From CAIQJJ01 sp964606085 (GTDB lineage Bacteria > Chloroflexota > Anaerolineae > Anaerolineales > UBA4823), in assembly GCA_964606085.1 (NCBI GenBank), contig CAZSFD010000009.1, forward strand, positions 1-64,000: a stretch of 64,000 bases of DNA, read 5' to 3'. The notes below the pieces were generated by a model. That model was given only the letters and a program-made list of their open reading frames with translations, had not been told where the DNA came from and made no database searches. The translations under genes were made by a program, and so were the position numbers. Positions 16,914 to 25,229 of this stretch are shown one piece after another. The number at the start of each line of letters is the position of its first letter. Position 1 is the stretch's first letter.

Positions 16914-18311
16914 TCAGGCGTATTCGGCCAGCGCTGCGGCGCAGCCTTTCGAGCCGCGGTTTTCGCTGTCGCGTTGCACCGATTTGAAGTAACGCGCCGG
17001 GCTGCCGCAAGGGCAGGGCGTTTCGTGGATGCCATCTACCACATCGCCGGTGAGGATGCACGGTGGGCGGTAATCCTGGCGCGGGTCGAAATAGCCCAGG
17101 TAGTTGCCGCTCTTGAAAAATTCGATATGCGGGTCGAAGTGGTAATTGCCCTGGGAACATTGGATCGCCCCGCTCAACGATTCGCTCTGCCCGTAGGCAT
17201 CTATCACCTTGTCGAAGCCGTGGATGACCGCCAGGAAGCGCTGGATGATCGCCTCGGCAGGGATGTCGGAACCGCTTTTGTTGCCGCCCGCCATCAACAG
17301 CACCGAACCTGGGGCCAGCTTCACCAGCGGATCACCGGCTTTCTTGCTGCCGGCGGCCACTTCTGCCTTGAGCAGGTCTTCCAGGTGGGCGAGCAGGTTC
17401 AGGCCCATCCACGGGTTGGCAAAAACCAGCGTGCGCACCTGCCAGGCTTCGGCTTGTTTGAGCGCCTGGGCGAAGTTATGAAAGCCCTTTTCGCTGGTGC
17501 GCTTGCCCATCACTCCCATCAAGGGTGTCATGAGCAGTTTGAGCAGCGCCCCATCTGGCCCGGTGAACACACCCTTGCGCCAGCGCAGTTCGCGGGTGTG
17601 AACTTTGGCTGGCACGGCAAAAAAGGCCCGCTCGCCGTACAGATCGGCATACAGGCCCAGGCCAAACGACATCATCATCGAGCCATCGCGCGGGACGAAG
17701 CCGATCATACAATCTCGCTGCGGGTCGAGCGGCCCATACCCCGGCACATCAGTCACCATATCGAACATGAAATGGTTGGCGCGGCGGGTGGTTTCGAGCA
17801 GCCCGCGGTCGCAGGGGATCAGCGCAAAGGTGCCGCCGCCAGTGCCGCTGCTGGTGAGCAGAAAAACGCCCTGTTTTTCCAGCAGGTCGCTGCGCAGGCG
17901 ATCCAGGCCGCCACGCAGGCTGGTGAGCGGCAAGTAATTCGCTTGCAAGCCATCCATCGTAATCGGACGGGTGAGGTAGGGGTTTAACCCTTCGAGGATC
18001 AAGGGTACGTTGCGTTCGCAAAAAGCCCCCAGTTTTTCACCATTGGGCAGTGTTTGCTGCGAGTAGGCTTTGTAAATTTCTTCGGGAAAGGCGACCACGG
18101 AAAGCTGTTCGAGCGAGAGACTTTCGCCAACCCCCTCGCGCTCACACCGTTGACGGTAGGCCGGATTGGCCTGCCGGTGGTAGGCATGACAGGCCTGGAG
18201 AGCCTCGCGGCGAAGTTGGTCAGCCTGAGGGCGTGGCGTTTTGTGGTCTACATCTTTCCATAGAACGTCAATCTTATCCAGCAAGCGCTGTTTTGCGGCA
18301 GCAGGGTCCAT
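16914..18311 (-). CDS. LuxE-type acyl-protein synthetase
   Basis: This is 465 residues of the LuxE/acyl-protein synthetase family. These enzymes adenylate a fatty acid with ATP, load it on a cysteine and hand it to LuxC for reduction. The adenylation loop 'LTSSGTGGG' is near residue 150, followed by 'FGLGLYADLYGE', 'GGNKSGSDIPAE' and 'DAYGQSES', as in acyl-adenylate enzymes. The C terminus has CPCGSPARYFKSVQR. The start at 18311 has AAAGGATG upstream. It is the first gene of a three-gene minus-strand operon with luxC and the solute-binding-like protein. Confidence 0.85.
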   Translation of the reverse strand: MDPAAAKQRLLDKIDVLWKDVDHKTPRPQADQLRREALQACHAYHRQANPAYRQRCEREGVGESLSLEQLSVVAFPEEIYKAYSQQTLPNGEKLGAFCERNVPLILEGLNPYLTRPITMDGLQANYLPLTSLRGGLDRLRSDLLEKQGVFLLTSSGTGGGTFALIPCDRGLLETTRRANHFMFDMVTDVPGYGPLDPQRDCMIGFVPRDGSMMMSFGLGLYADLYGERAFFAVPAKVHTRELRWRKGVFTGPDGALLKLLMTPLMGVMGKRTSEKGFHNFAQALKQAEAWQVRTLVFANPWMGLNLLAHLEDLLKAEVAAGSKKAGDPLVKLAPGSVLLMAGGNKSGSDIPAEAIIQRFLAVIHGFDKVIDAYGQSESLSGAIQCSQGNYHFDPHIEFFKSGNYLGYFDPRQDYRPPCILTGDVVDGIHETPCPCGSPARYFKSVQRDSENRGSKGCAAALAEYA

Positions 18312-18389
18312 GGGCTACATCCTTTCATCGAGAGATAAATTCTGGCGATTGTACTCGCAAATGCAGCCGACAGGGTGGATGATTTTGTT

Positions 18390-18421
18390 AAAAAAGCAGC
18401 GGGTGCATACACCCGCTGCTT
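18390..18421 (-). terminator. terminator of the Alternative Complex III operon
   Basis: A 10-bp perfect stem, GCAGCGGGTG (18396-18405) with CACCCGCTGC (18410-18419), has a CATA loop. On the minus strand it is followed by TTTTTT (18395-18390). It lies immediately after the last cytochrome gene. Confidence 0.9.
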
Positions 18422-18424
18422 GGG

Positions 18425-18997
18425 TTATTTCGGCTTCCCCGCTGCCACCAACGGCCCTTTTTCGGGCATATCTGCCGGGCGGTTGAGCGGCATGAAGCGT
18501 GTGGTCACCATCACCTCGTAGAGCTTGGTCTTCTCCCACTCGCCGCCGACCATCGGTTTTGCTTCAGCCAGGCGTCGTGAACCAGCCATGACCCCGGCAT
18601 AGCTGCTGACATCCAACTGCGCATACGAAACGTTCAAATCTGGCCCGTGGCAGGCCGCACACGAAACTGAACCGCCATACCACAGGTTGGACTCGGTGAA
18701 GAGCGGCAGTACGTCAGCGGTGAAATCGCCGGCGCAGGCCGCGCCGTTGGCGGCGGTAAAGTCGAACGCACCTTCGGGGTAGCCAGCGTTGGCCCAGGCG
18801 GCCAGCAAATCTATGGCAGCCACCTGGCACTTGCCAGCCAGCGAGCGCCCGCTGCCACTGGATGGCGGCGGCGTGGCCACCGCCAGCGTGGGAATGGGCG
18901 TGCCGAAGGGTTTGGTGTTGGCCACCAAATTGTGCGCATTGCAGGAAGAAAACACCAGAGCAAAGGCCACGGATAGCAAGAAAATGAGTTTTTTCAT
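18425..18997 (-). CDS. monoheme cytochrome c lipoprotein of the ACIII operon
   Basis: This is 190 residues. An N-terminal lipoprotein signal has lipobox FSSC (Cys about residue 19), then a Thr/Pro-rich linker and a cytochrome c domain with one CAACH heme motif (about residues 123-127). A distal Met is probably supplied from 'RFMPLNRPADMPEKG'. Two further cysteines (in 'GKCQ' and 'AACAG') may form a disulfide. As the last gene of the operon it may be an extra membrane-tethered cytochrome that shuttles electrons from Alternative Complex III to a terminal acceptor. The start at 18997 avoids an upstream extension coded by repeat DNA. Confidence 0.78.
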   Translation of the reverse strand: MKKLIFLLSVAFALVFSSCNAHNLVANTKPFGTPIPTLAVATPPPSSGSGRSLAGKCQVAAIDLLAAWANAGYPEGAFDFTAANGAACAGDFTADVLPLFTESNLWYGGSVSCAACHGPDLNVSYAQLDVSSYAGVMAGSRRLAEAKPMVGGEWEKTKLYEVMVTTRFMPLNRPADMPEKGPLVAAGKPK

Positions 18998-19009
18998 ATT
19001 GCGAACCTC

Positions 19010-19085
19010 GTTATCAGTAGGCAGTGGGCAGTTGGCAGTAGCCAAACAGAACATCTGATCACTGACTACTGACTACTGATCCCCG
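19010..19085. repeat. word-repeat tract (CTGACTA family) between actE and the last cytochrome
   Basis: Degenerate words such as CAGTAGGCAGTGGGCAGTTGGCAGTAG and ACTGACTACTGACTACTGATC, in opposite orientation across the tract, make an imperfect dyad. The actE stop codon (19073-19075) and its last Asp-Gln codons lie inside it. Confidence 0.8.
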
Positions 19086-19600
19086 ATCACCTTCTTCACA
19101 TAATTCACCACATCCCAACGCTCGCCCACCGACAGGTTCTCGCTGAGCGGGGGCATCACGCCAGCGCCGCTGGTGATGATGATGAAAATGTCGCCATCGG
19201 CCAGTCGAGTGACGTTGGCTCCGGTGAGGTCAACCGGTTTGCGGCGCAAAAACTCGGCCATACGGCCATCGCCCTTGCCGCTGTTGCCGTGGCACAGGGC
19301 GCAGTTGACTTCGTAGAGCATCTGACCGCGGGCGAGGGATGTTTCGTCGGCCAGCACCGGGTTGAGCGGCGTGCCATCGCCAGACACGAAGGCCGCGCCC
19401 TGGATGGGCACAGAAGCGCCTGGCACGGGCAGCGGGTCTTCCATGGGGCGGTTGGAGGCTTGAATCTCCATTGTGCTGATCCATTCGACGCCGATCACTT
19501 CGTAGGTCAGCAGCAGCCCGGCAGTTGCCGCACCGCCAGCCACGGCCAAAAAGATGATCAGGCGGGTGAGAACGGTGATCAAGTGGCGGTCAATCATCAT
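19073..19600 (-). CDS. actE: Alternative Complex III monoheme cytochrome c subunit (ActE)
   Basis: This is 175 residues with an N-terminal membrane anchor (about residues 12-34), a linker and a cytochrome c domain. The heme c site is CALCH (about residues 98-102) and the distal Met lies in 'SGAGVMPPLSENLS'. It ends with 'ERWDVVNYVKKV', typical of short-chain cytochromes c. In ACIII this subunit accepts electrons that leave the quinol-oxidising core. Its ATG overlaps the actD stop (ATGA-type coupling), so the genes are translated in series. Confidence 0.88.
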   Translation of the reverse strand: MMIDRHLITVLTRLIIFLAVAGGAATAGLLLTYEVIGVEWISTMEIQASNRPMEDPLPVPGASVPIQGAAFVSGDGTPLNPVLADETSLARGQMLYEVNCALCHGNSGKGDGRMAEFLRRKPVDLTGANVTRLADGDIFIIITSGAGVMPPLSENLSVGERWDVVNYVKKVIGDQ

Positions 19601-20124
19601 AGCACTCTTGCCTCCACCAGGCCCACTTCTTCTGCGCCGAGTTTCTTCAACGCATCGTAGGCCAGGCTTTCAAATTTGGCCGGGCACTGGAAAAAGATGG
19701 CGATCTTGCCATCAGCCACCGCCGGGTGGTAAAGCTTGCGGTGAAACAAAATCGGATAGCCGTTTTCGATCAACACGCCCAGAAAGGTGAAGATCAGCAG
19801 TCCCAACATGCTCATCTCAAAGCCCAGCAAAATGCCCGGCGGGATCGGCTGCAAGGGTTGGCCGCCAACGTACATGGGGTAGAGCAGTGGCGTGCCAAAA
19901 TTGAGCGCCACGGCTGCCCCCAGCCCGGCCAGCCAGCCTAACCCGCCAAGCAGCGGCACATAGGTCTTGTGGTCAGGACGCCCCAGGATGTGAGCCGGGA
20001 AGGGCACGCCCGACATCACTTCCATGTCCTTTTCGAGGACGCCGATCTCGCGCAGACGCACGATGGCATCGGCAGCCGGGTCTACGGTATCGAAAATAGC
20101 CATGTGAGCGGATGATTCGTCCAT
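19597..20124 (-). CDS. actD: Alternative Complex III subunit ActD (DUF3341)
   Basis: This is 175 residues. An N-terminal soluble segment ('MAIFDTVDPAADAIVRLRE') is followed by two transmembrane helices (about residues 55-75 and 98-120) joined by a short loop, then a C-terminal soluble part including 'FFQCPAKFESLAYDALKKLGAEEV'. This is the typical ActD arrangement. The protein is thought to be a structural membrane subunit of the complex. It begins one base after the actC stop codon, between actC and actE as in other Chloroflexota operons. Confidence 0.9.
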   Translation of the reverse strand: MDESSAHMAIFDTVDPAADAIVRLREIGVLEKDMEVMSGVPFPAHILGRPDHKTYVPLLGGLGWLAGLGAAVALNFGTPLLYPMYVGGQPLQPIPPGILLGFEMSMLGLLIFTFLGVLIENGYPILFHRKLYHPAVADGKIAIFFQCPAKFESLAYDALKKLGAEEVGLVEARVL

Positions 20125-20125
20125 G

Positions 20126-21565
20126 TTATTCCACCTCCGTGATGCTGGGCACTTCGGCCTTGCCCACTTTCTTGAGCGAATGCGCCATCTGGCCTTCTTG
20201 CACTTCCCACACCGGGATAAGCGGAATGACCCGCGAGGCCAGGGCATACAGCAGCAAAAATAGCGCCAGCGTACCAATGGAGATCAAAATCTCAATCCGT
20301 GGCGTATATTCGCCCCAATCGAAGGGTGAGCGCCCGCGGCTGAGCGTCATCGGCACAATCACCACACGCTCAATGTACATGCCCACATTGATAAAGAAGG
20401 CGATGATGAACATCATCCACGGGTTGCGGCGGATACGTTTGGCCCACAGCAGCATGGGGATGGCCAGGTTGCACACCAACATCAGATACCACAGCCACGA
20501 ATTGGGGCCGCGCATGATGTAATCCATCACGTTGTGGTGGGCCGTCTCGCCGCCGTACCACTCGACCATGATTTCGTTGAAGTAAAAATACGCCCACACG
20601 AACGAGAAAATCAGCACCAGTTTACCCAGGCCGTCGAAATGTTCGGCCCGAATGAAATAGCGCAGCTTGGGCATCGAAAGCTGGATGATGAACAGCACCA
20701 TCGAAACCGCCGAAACGCCCGAAAAGACCGCCCCGGCGATGAAGAACGGCCCAAAGATGGTCGAATGCCAGCCCGGCGTCATCGAGACGGCGAAATCCCA
20801 CGAGACGATGGTATGCACCGAGAACATGACCGGGATGATCACCCAGGCAAAAATTTTGATAGCGGCGTTGAGGTGTTTCCACTCCCGTTCGGTGCCGCGC
20901 CAGCCGAGCGCCAACACCTTGTAGAGCCAGTAGCGCCAGCCGGTCGAACGGTCACGCGCCATGGCCACATCGGGGATCAGCGGCAGGAACAGGTACATGG
21001 TGCTGCCGAGCAAATAGGTGGTGATGGCGATCAGGTCCCACGCCAGCGGCGAGTGGAAATTTGTCCACAGGCCGCGCTGGTTGGGGTAGGGGATCATGTA
21101 ATAGAACGTCCACACGCGGCCGAGGTGGATCAGCGGGTAGATCGCACCGGCGGCCAGGCCAAAGGTGGTCATCAATTCGGCGGCACGCGTGAACGGGCGG
21201 CGGAACTCGGCCTTGAACACGCGTAAAATGGCCGAAACGAACGTGCCGGCGTGACTGATGCCGATCCAGAACACGAACGTGGAAATGAACAGCCCCCAAT
21301 ACACCGGGCGGTTGATGCCCGCCACGCCCATGCCGGTGAAAATCATGTAGCCCCATGCTCCCACCAAACACACCGCCACCACCAGCGCCAGCACCCCCAC
21401 CACCAGCCAATACTGAAGGGGCGTCTCGTGCATGGCTTCCATCACGAGGTCATTCATCTTTTCGCGCGGCAGCGGGTCGTGCATCAGGTGTTCGCGCGGG
21501 TCTTCCTCGTGTTCGGCGGCGTGGGTGTGGGTCATTCCGGTCAATCGCTTTGTTTCTACGGCCAT
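20126..21565 (-). CDS. actC: Alternative Complex III quinol-binding membrane subunit ActC (NrfD-like)
   Basis: This is a 479-residue polytopic protein of the NrfD/PsrC family with about ten hydrophobic helices. It begins with a His-rich cytoplasmic segment, then 'WGYMIFTGMGVAGINRPVYWG' and 'WIGISHAGTFVSAILR' (the His-containing helix near the presumed quinol site), 'WTNFHSPLAWD', 'VHTIVSWDFA' and 'EWYGGETAHHNVM'. In ACIII, ActC is thought to bind menaquinol or ubiquinol and pass electrons to the ActB clusters. The gene follows actB2 by 22 nt and ends 1 nt before actD. No ActF homologue is present in this window. Confidence 0.93.
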   Translation of the reverse strand: MAVETKRLTGMTHTHAAEHEEDPREHLMHDPLPREKMNDLVMEAMHETPLQYWLVVGVLALVVAVCLVGAWGYMIFTGMGVAGINRPVYWGLFISTFVFWIGISHAGTFVSAILRVFKAEFRRPFTRAAELMTTFGLAAGAIYPLIHLGRVWTFYYMIPYPNQRGLWTNFHSPLAWDLIAITTYLLGSTMYLFLPLIPDVAMARDRSTGWRYWLYKVLALGWRGTEREWKHLNAAIKIFAWVIIPVMFSVHTIVSWDFAVSMTPGWHSTIFGPFFIAGAVFSGVSAVSMVLFIIQLSMPKLRYFIRAEHFDGLGKLVLIFSFVWAYFYFNEIMVEWYGGETAHHNVMDYIMRGPNSWLWYLMLVCNLAIPMLLWAKRIRRNPWMMFIIAFFINVGMYIERVVIVPMTLSRGRSPFDWGEYTPRIEILISIGTLALFLLLYALASRVIPLIPVWEVQEGQMAHSLKKVGKAEVPSITEVE

Positions 21566-21587
21566 AAGTCCTCCAACATCGTTATTC

Positions 21588-22292
21588 TCACGCCTTCAAC
21601 CCCTGCAAATACACCACCCGCGGCTGCGTACCGAGCTGCTCTTCCATGCGGAAGCCGCGCTGCGATTGCGCCAGTTTGCTCGCCTTGCTTGCGGGGTCGC
21701 TCATATCGCCAAAGACAATCGCCTGCGTGGGACAGGCCTGGGCGCAAGCGGGGATCACTTCGCCATCGTGCACCTCGCGGCCTTCGGCTTTGGCGGTCTC
21801 CTGCCCTTTGCGGATGCGCTGCACGCAAAACGTACATTTTTCCATCACGCCGCGCCCGCGCACGGTCACATCGGGGTTGAGATACGAGGCCATCGGTTCG
21901 GGGTATTCCCAATCGAACCAGTTGAACGTGCGGGCGGTGTAGGGGCAGTTGTTAGCACAGTAGCGTGTGCCGATGCAGCGGTTGTACACCTGTAAATTGA
22001 TCTGCTCGGCCTGGCTGTGCTGCGTGGCAAACGCCGGGCAGACCGGCTCGCACGGCGCACTGCCGCACTGCTGGCACATCACCGGCTGGAAGGTGGCCCG
22101 GATGTGCGGGTACTCGCCCTCCCACTGGCGCACGATGCGCATCCAGTGCATCCCACGCCCATATTCGGCGCTCTCGTAGCCCACGCTGGGCAGGTTATTC
22201 TCAAAGGCACACGCCGTCACACACGCCTGGCAGCCGTTACACGTATCCAGGTTGATGACCATGCCCCATTTGCCGGTTGATTCTTCGCTCAT
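21588..22292 (-). CDS. Alternative Complex III iron-sulfur subunit (ActB2, split ActB)
   Basis: This is a 234-residue ferredoxin-like protein with cysteine clusters for several [4Fe-4S] centres. The first is CxxCxxCxxxC at residues 18-28, with further clusters around 'CQQCGSAPCEPVCP', 'CIGTRYCANNCPY' and 'CTFCVQRI...CAQACP'. It corresponds to the C-terminal ferredoxin half of ActB, which carries electrons from quinol towards the cytochromes. In many bacteria the two halves are one protein; here they are separate adjacent genes. GGAGG precedes the start at 22292. Confidence 0.9.
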   Translation of the reverse strand: MSEESTGKWGMVINLDTCNGCQACVTACAFENNLPSVGYESAEYGRGMHWMRIVRQWEGEYPHIRATFQPVMCQQCGSAPCEPVCPAFATQHSQAEQINLQVYNRCIGTRYCANNCPYTARTFNWFDWEYPEPMASYLNPDVTVRGRGVMEKCTFCVQRIRKGQETAKAEGREVHDGEVIPACAQACPTQAIVFGDMSDPASKASKLAQSQRGFRMEEQLGTQPRVVYLQGLKA

Positions 22293-22302
22293 TACATACC
22301 TC

Positions 22303-22371
22303 CAGGTGGAAGGTTGGAAGGTTGCAGGTTGAAGGTTGGTTTTTAACCTTCAACTTTCAACTTTCAACCCC
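22303..22371. repeat. word-repeat dyad (GTTGAAGGTTGAA family) between actB1 and actB2
   Basis: AAGGTTGGAAGGTTGCAGGTTGAAGG on the left mirrors CCTTCAACTTTCAACTTTCAACC on the right, around TTTTTAA. It could fold as a long imperfect hairpin. The actB1 stop codon (22364-22366) lies inside its right arm. Confidence 0.85.
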
Positions 22372-24520
22372 GGTTTTCATAAACGCCAACCTTCGACTCA
22401 TACCGCGCCAGCTTGAACTTCTTGCCTGTGGCGGTGATTTTCACTTTTGTGGCAGCAAAGGCCAGGTCGCCGGCTTCGTTCTGCGCGGCGGCTACCACGC
22501 CCATCGGGTTCGCCCCAACGCCAGCAGCATATCGGCCAAAGGCGCTGTGCCCATTGCCAAAGGGGATCGCCACCACATCGGGGCGGATGGCTGGGAAGCG
22601 GTAGACAGGCACTTCAATTTCTCCGGCGGGCGAGGTAATTTTGACCACGTCGTCATCGTCCAGGCCAAGTTTGGCAGCCGTTTCGGGGTTGATCTCCACC
22701 CACGTGCCCCACATGACCGTTGTCATCGGGTCGGGGGTTTCTTGCAGCCAGGGGCGGTTGGCCCCGCCGCCATCGCCGAGGTGCGGGTGCGGGAAGGGCA
22801 GCAGGAAGTAATCGCCATCGCCGGAGAATGTAGCCGAAGCGACGTTCAGGGCGGCGGGAGGCGTTTCCTGGCCGGGGGAGGCCAGCTTGCCCCACCAGCC
22901 GCCATGTTGCAGCCATTCCGTCCAGAAGGTGTTCTCGTTGGCCGTGGGTGAAAAGAATACACCCTGGTTTTTGAGCGCCGTGACTTGTTTTTGCAGGAAT
23001 TGGACTTCGTCGGCGTAAGGCACTTTGGCGGCCAGATCACCGCCAACGGCCTGCACGGCGGCCAGCAGCACATCAGCAGTGGCCCTGGTATCGTACAACG
23101 GCACGACCACCGGTTGGGCTGCCGAAAGGGCCGCCATCTCGCCGCCGAGGGTGGCCTTCTGGTAGCCCCAGGCTTCGAGCGGGGTGTGATCGGGCAAAAG
23201 GTAGTTGGATTGCTGAGCGGTTTCATCGAGGAACGAGGCAAACGAAACCACCAGCGGGACGTTCTTGAGGGCGGCTTCAAAGCCCAAATCGGCAGGCAGA
23301 TCGAATAACGGGTTGACGCCATGAATAAAGAGCGCCTTGACCTGCCCCGCCTGCATCCGCTCGACTAGCGCGGCAATCTCGCTCAGGCTGGATGCCCCGC
23401 CCGCCCGGCCAAAATTGGGTGTCAGGTTGAAGCGCACGCCGCCGGGCTGGTTCAGGTTGGCAGCCAGGGCGTTGAGGGCCAAAATGGCCTGGGCGTTTTG
23501 CAGCCCGTTGCTGTGCGCCAGCGCCGCCCCGCCAGGGATGGCCACTTTGCGCTCGGCCTGCACGAACTTCTCGGCCAGGTGGTGCAGCGTTTCTTCTTCC
23601 ACGCCCGCCAGCAAGCATATCGAGGGAATATCGGCGGATTCAAAGGCGTTAACCGGCTGGCCGTACAGTTCGGCAATCAGCTTGCCGAGCGCCAGGGCCA
23701 GCCTGCCTTCGCTGCCGGGGGTGATCGGAATCCACTCGTCGGCGCTGGCAGCGGTGAGCGACATGCGCGGCTCGAATTGCACCAGGTAGCCGCGCGTCTT
23801 TCCGGTGCGCAGCTTTCCATATCCCATCTGGTAGGCCACCGGCGAGAGCCACGTCTCGGCGAAGTTGGCCCCAAACGAGAAGACCACCTCGGCGTTGGCG
23901 ATGTCGAAGGTGGGCAGGCTGGGTGTGCCGTATTGCTGCTGAACCGCCTGACCCAGGGTGGCCCGCGCCTCGAACAGGCTGAGGGCGCTGTAACGCAGCG
24001 GGGCGGGTGCGCCAAGGGCGGCGGTGATTTCCGTCGCCAAATCAGCCAGGTGATCGGGGTTCAGGCCGATCAAGAAGGCGATTTCAGCGGGGGCGGTTTC
24101 GGCGAATACATCTTTGATCGTGCTGACGGCCAAATCCCAGTTGATCGGGCCAAAGCTGCCGGAACCGCGCTGCGATTGGAGCAGCGGTTCGATCACCCGG
24201 TCGGGGTTGTACAACCCTTGCAGGGCGGCCTGGCCGCGCGAGCAGGTGCTGCCCTGGTTGACGGGGTGATTGGGGTTGCCTTCAATCTTTTTGGCGCGCC
24301 CTTCGATGATTTTGACGATGATGCCACAGCCCGCCGGGCATTCGCGGCAGGTGGTGGCGTAGGATGTGGGGCGGCCCGGCAGGGTGTATTCGGGCATGGT
24401 GCTGTACGGCTCACGTTCCACGTAGCGCGCCGCCGTGCCGCAGCCGCTCAAGACAGCCGCCGTGGCTGTGCCGATGGTCATCAGTTTGAGAAAATCGCGT
24501 CGGGAAAGGTTATCGGTCAT
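22364..24520 (-). CDS. Alternative Complex III molybdopterin-oxidoreductase-like subunit (ActB1, split ActB)
   Basis: This is 718 residues. A Tat signal (SRRDFLKLM, residues 6-14) precedes a lipobox-like 'LSGC'. A four-cysteine cluster motif lies at residues 58, 61, 65 and 93 (CRECPAGC...CSRG). The remainder follows the molybdopterin oxidoreductase fold ('GFE.ALKNVPLVVSFASFLDETA' region; C-terminal 'VKITSPAGEIEVP' beta-barrel). In ACIII this half is structural and lacks the molybdenum cofactor. Its gene sits between actA and actB2, so with the next gene it replaces the fused ActB found elsewhere. Start is followed directly by the Tat motif. Confidence 0.92.
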   Translation of the reverse strand: MTDNLSRRDFLKLMTIGTATAAVLSGCGTAARYVEREPYSTMPEYTLPGRPTSYATTCRECPAGCGIIVKIIEGRAKKIEGNPNHPVNQGSTCSRGQAALQGLYNPDRVIEPLLQSQRGSGSFGPINWDLAVSTIKDVFAETAPAEIAFLIGLNPDHLADLATEITAALGAPAPLRYSALSLFEARATLGQAVQQQYGTPSLPTFDIANAEVVFSFGANFAETWLSPVAYQMGYGKLRTGKTRGYLVQFEPRMSLTAASADEWIPITPGSEGRLALALGKLIAELYGQPVNAFESADIPSICLLAGVEEETLHHLAEKFVQAERKVAIPGGAALAHSNGLQNAQAILALNALAANLNQPGGVRFNLTPNFGRAGGASSLSEIAALVERMQAGQVKALFIHGVNPLFDLPADLGFEAALKNVPLVVSFASFLDETAQQSNYLLPDHTPLEAWGYQKATLGGEMAALSAAQPVVVPLYDTRATADVLLAAVQAVGGDLAAKVPYADEVQFLQKQVTALKNQGVFFSPTANENTFWTEWLQHGGWWGKLASPGQETPPAALNVASATFSGDGDYFLLPFPHPHLGDGGGANRPWLQETPDPMTTVMWGTWVEINPETAAKLGLDDDDVVKITSPAGEIEVPVYRFPAIRPDVVAIPFGNGHSAFGRYAAGVGANPMGVVAAAQNEAGDLAFAATKVKITATGKKFKLARYESKVGVYENRG

Positions 24521-24540
24521 AGAAACTCCGTTGCCGGGTT

Positions 24541-24612
24541 ATTTGTTACTCGTTATTCGTCATTGGGTAATTCGTCACGAAGAACGACCAACCCATTACG
24601 AATAACGAATAC
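24541..24612. repeat. word-repeat dyad (ATTCGTTATTCG family) between actA and actB1
   Basis: TTACTCGTTATTCGTCATTGGG on the left is mirrored by CCCATTACGAATAACGAAT on the right. The tract fills essentially the whole 93-nt gap between the two genes. Confidence 0.85.
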
Positions 24613-24613
24613 C

Positions 24614-25153
24614 TCATTTATGGCACGTGGCGCAATCGGTCAACTTCACCCGTTTCTCTTCGGGCTGCTGATTGTGACAGCTCAGGCACCAGCCCATGTT
24701 TTGGTCACCCTGGTATTCGGCCACTTTCATCTGGCTCACATCGCCGTGGCACTGCTCGCAGTTGAGACCAGCCGCAGTGTGCGGGCGGTGGGCAAAATAA
24801 ACGAAATCGGGTTGGATGGCGACGGGCACCCACTTAATCTCCGGGTTGGCGGCCAGGTAATCGGCCAGGGCTTGCAAGTTGGTGTTATCGCCGGCGTCCA
24901 TATTGTTGTGGCAGCCCAGGCATTTCTGGCGGGTGGGCAGGGTGGCCGATTGGCCGCGAATGGCCCCTGGGTGGCAGTAGATACACTGCATCCCATTTTG
25001 CAGGTGCGCCGAGTGATTGAATTCAAACGGCTGGGGCGGCGCGGCCTGGGCGTATTGCAGCCCGAAAAAGGCCGCCGCGCCCAACACACCCAAAGCAACC
25101 AGCGCACCGAGCCATACCAGCGGGTTCTTCAAAAATTTCGGGATAGGGGGCAT
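24614..25153 (-). CDS. actA: Alternative Complex III pentaheme cytochrome c (ActA)
   Basis: This is 179 residues. An N-terminal transmembrane anchor (about residues 12-37) is followed by five CxxCH heme c motifs: CIYCH (57-61), CLGCH (78-82), CEQCH (about 133), CLSCH (about 157) and CATCH near the C terminus. This is the ActA pattern, and the multi-heme subunit carries electrons at the periplasmic face. The start is the ATG at 25153, with AGGAG six bases upstream; a TTG two codons earlier is less likely. It is the first gene of the act operon (actA-B1-B2-C-D-E-cytochrome c), which no cytochrome oxidase gene follows here. Confidence 0.93.
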   Translation of the reverse strand: MPPIPKFLKNPLVWLGALVALGVLGAAAFFGLQYAQAAPPQPFEFNHSAHLQNGMQCIYCHPGAIRGQSATLPTRQKCLGCHNNMDAGDNTNLQALADYLAANPEIKWVPVAIQPDFVYFAHRPHTAAGLNCEQCHGDVSQMKVAEYQGDQNMGWCLSCHNQQPEEKRVKLTDCATCHK

Positions 25154-25173
25154 GGGCAACTCCTGAAAACATC

Positions 25174-25229
25174 AGTCAAAAGTCGAAGGTTGAAAGTTGC
25201 AGGTTAAAGGTTCACGCATCACGATTCAC
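25174..25229. repeat. word-repeat tract between actA and the PIG-L gene
   Basis: GTCAAAAGTCGAAGGTTGAAAGTTGCAGGTTAAAGG-type words run into GCATCACGATTCAC words of the family seen at 5531. The stop codon and final codons of the PIG-L gene (25212 onward) are made of this repeat. Confidence 0.8.

Noticed and set aside
14062..18311. Bioluminescence operon
   Set aside because: Only LuxC and LuxE types are present; there is no LuxA, LuxB or LuxD.
23498..25207. Plus-strand open frame of 569 codons opposite actB1 and actA
   Set aside because: It runs through the intercistronic repeat and is antisense to cytochrome and Tat-signal motifs. No domain is visible.
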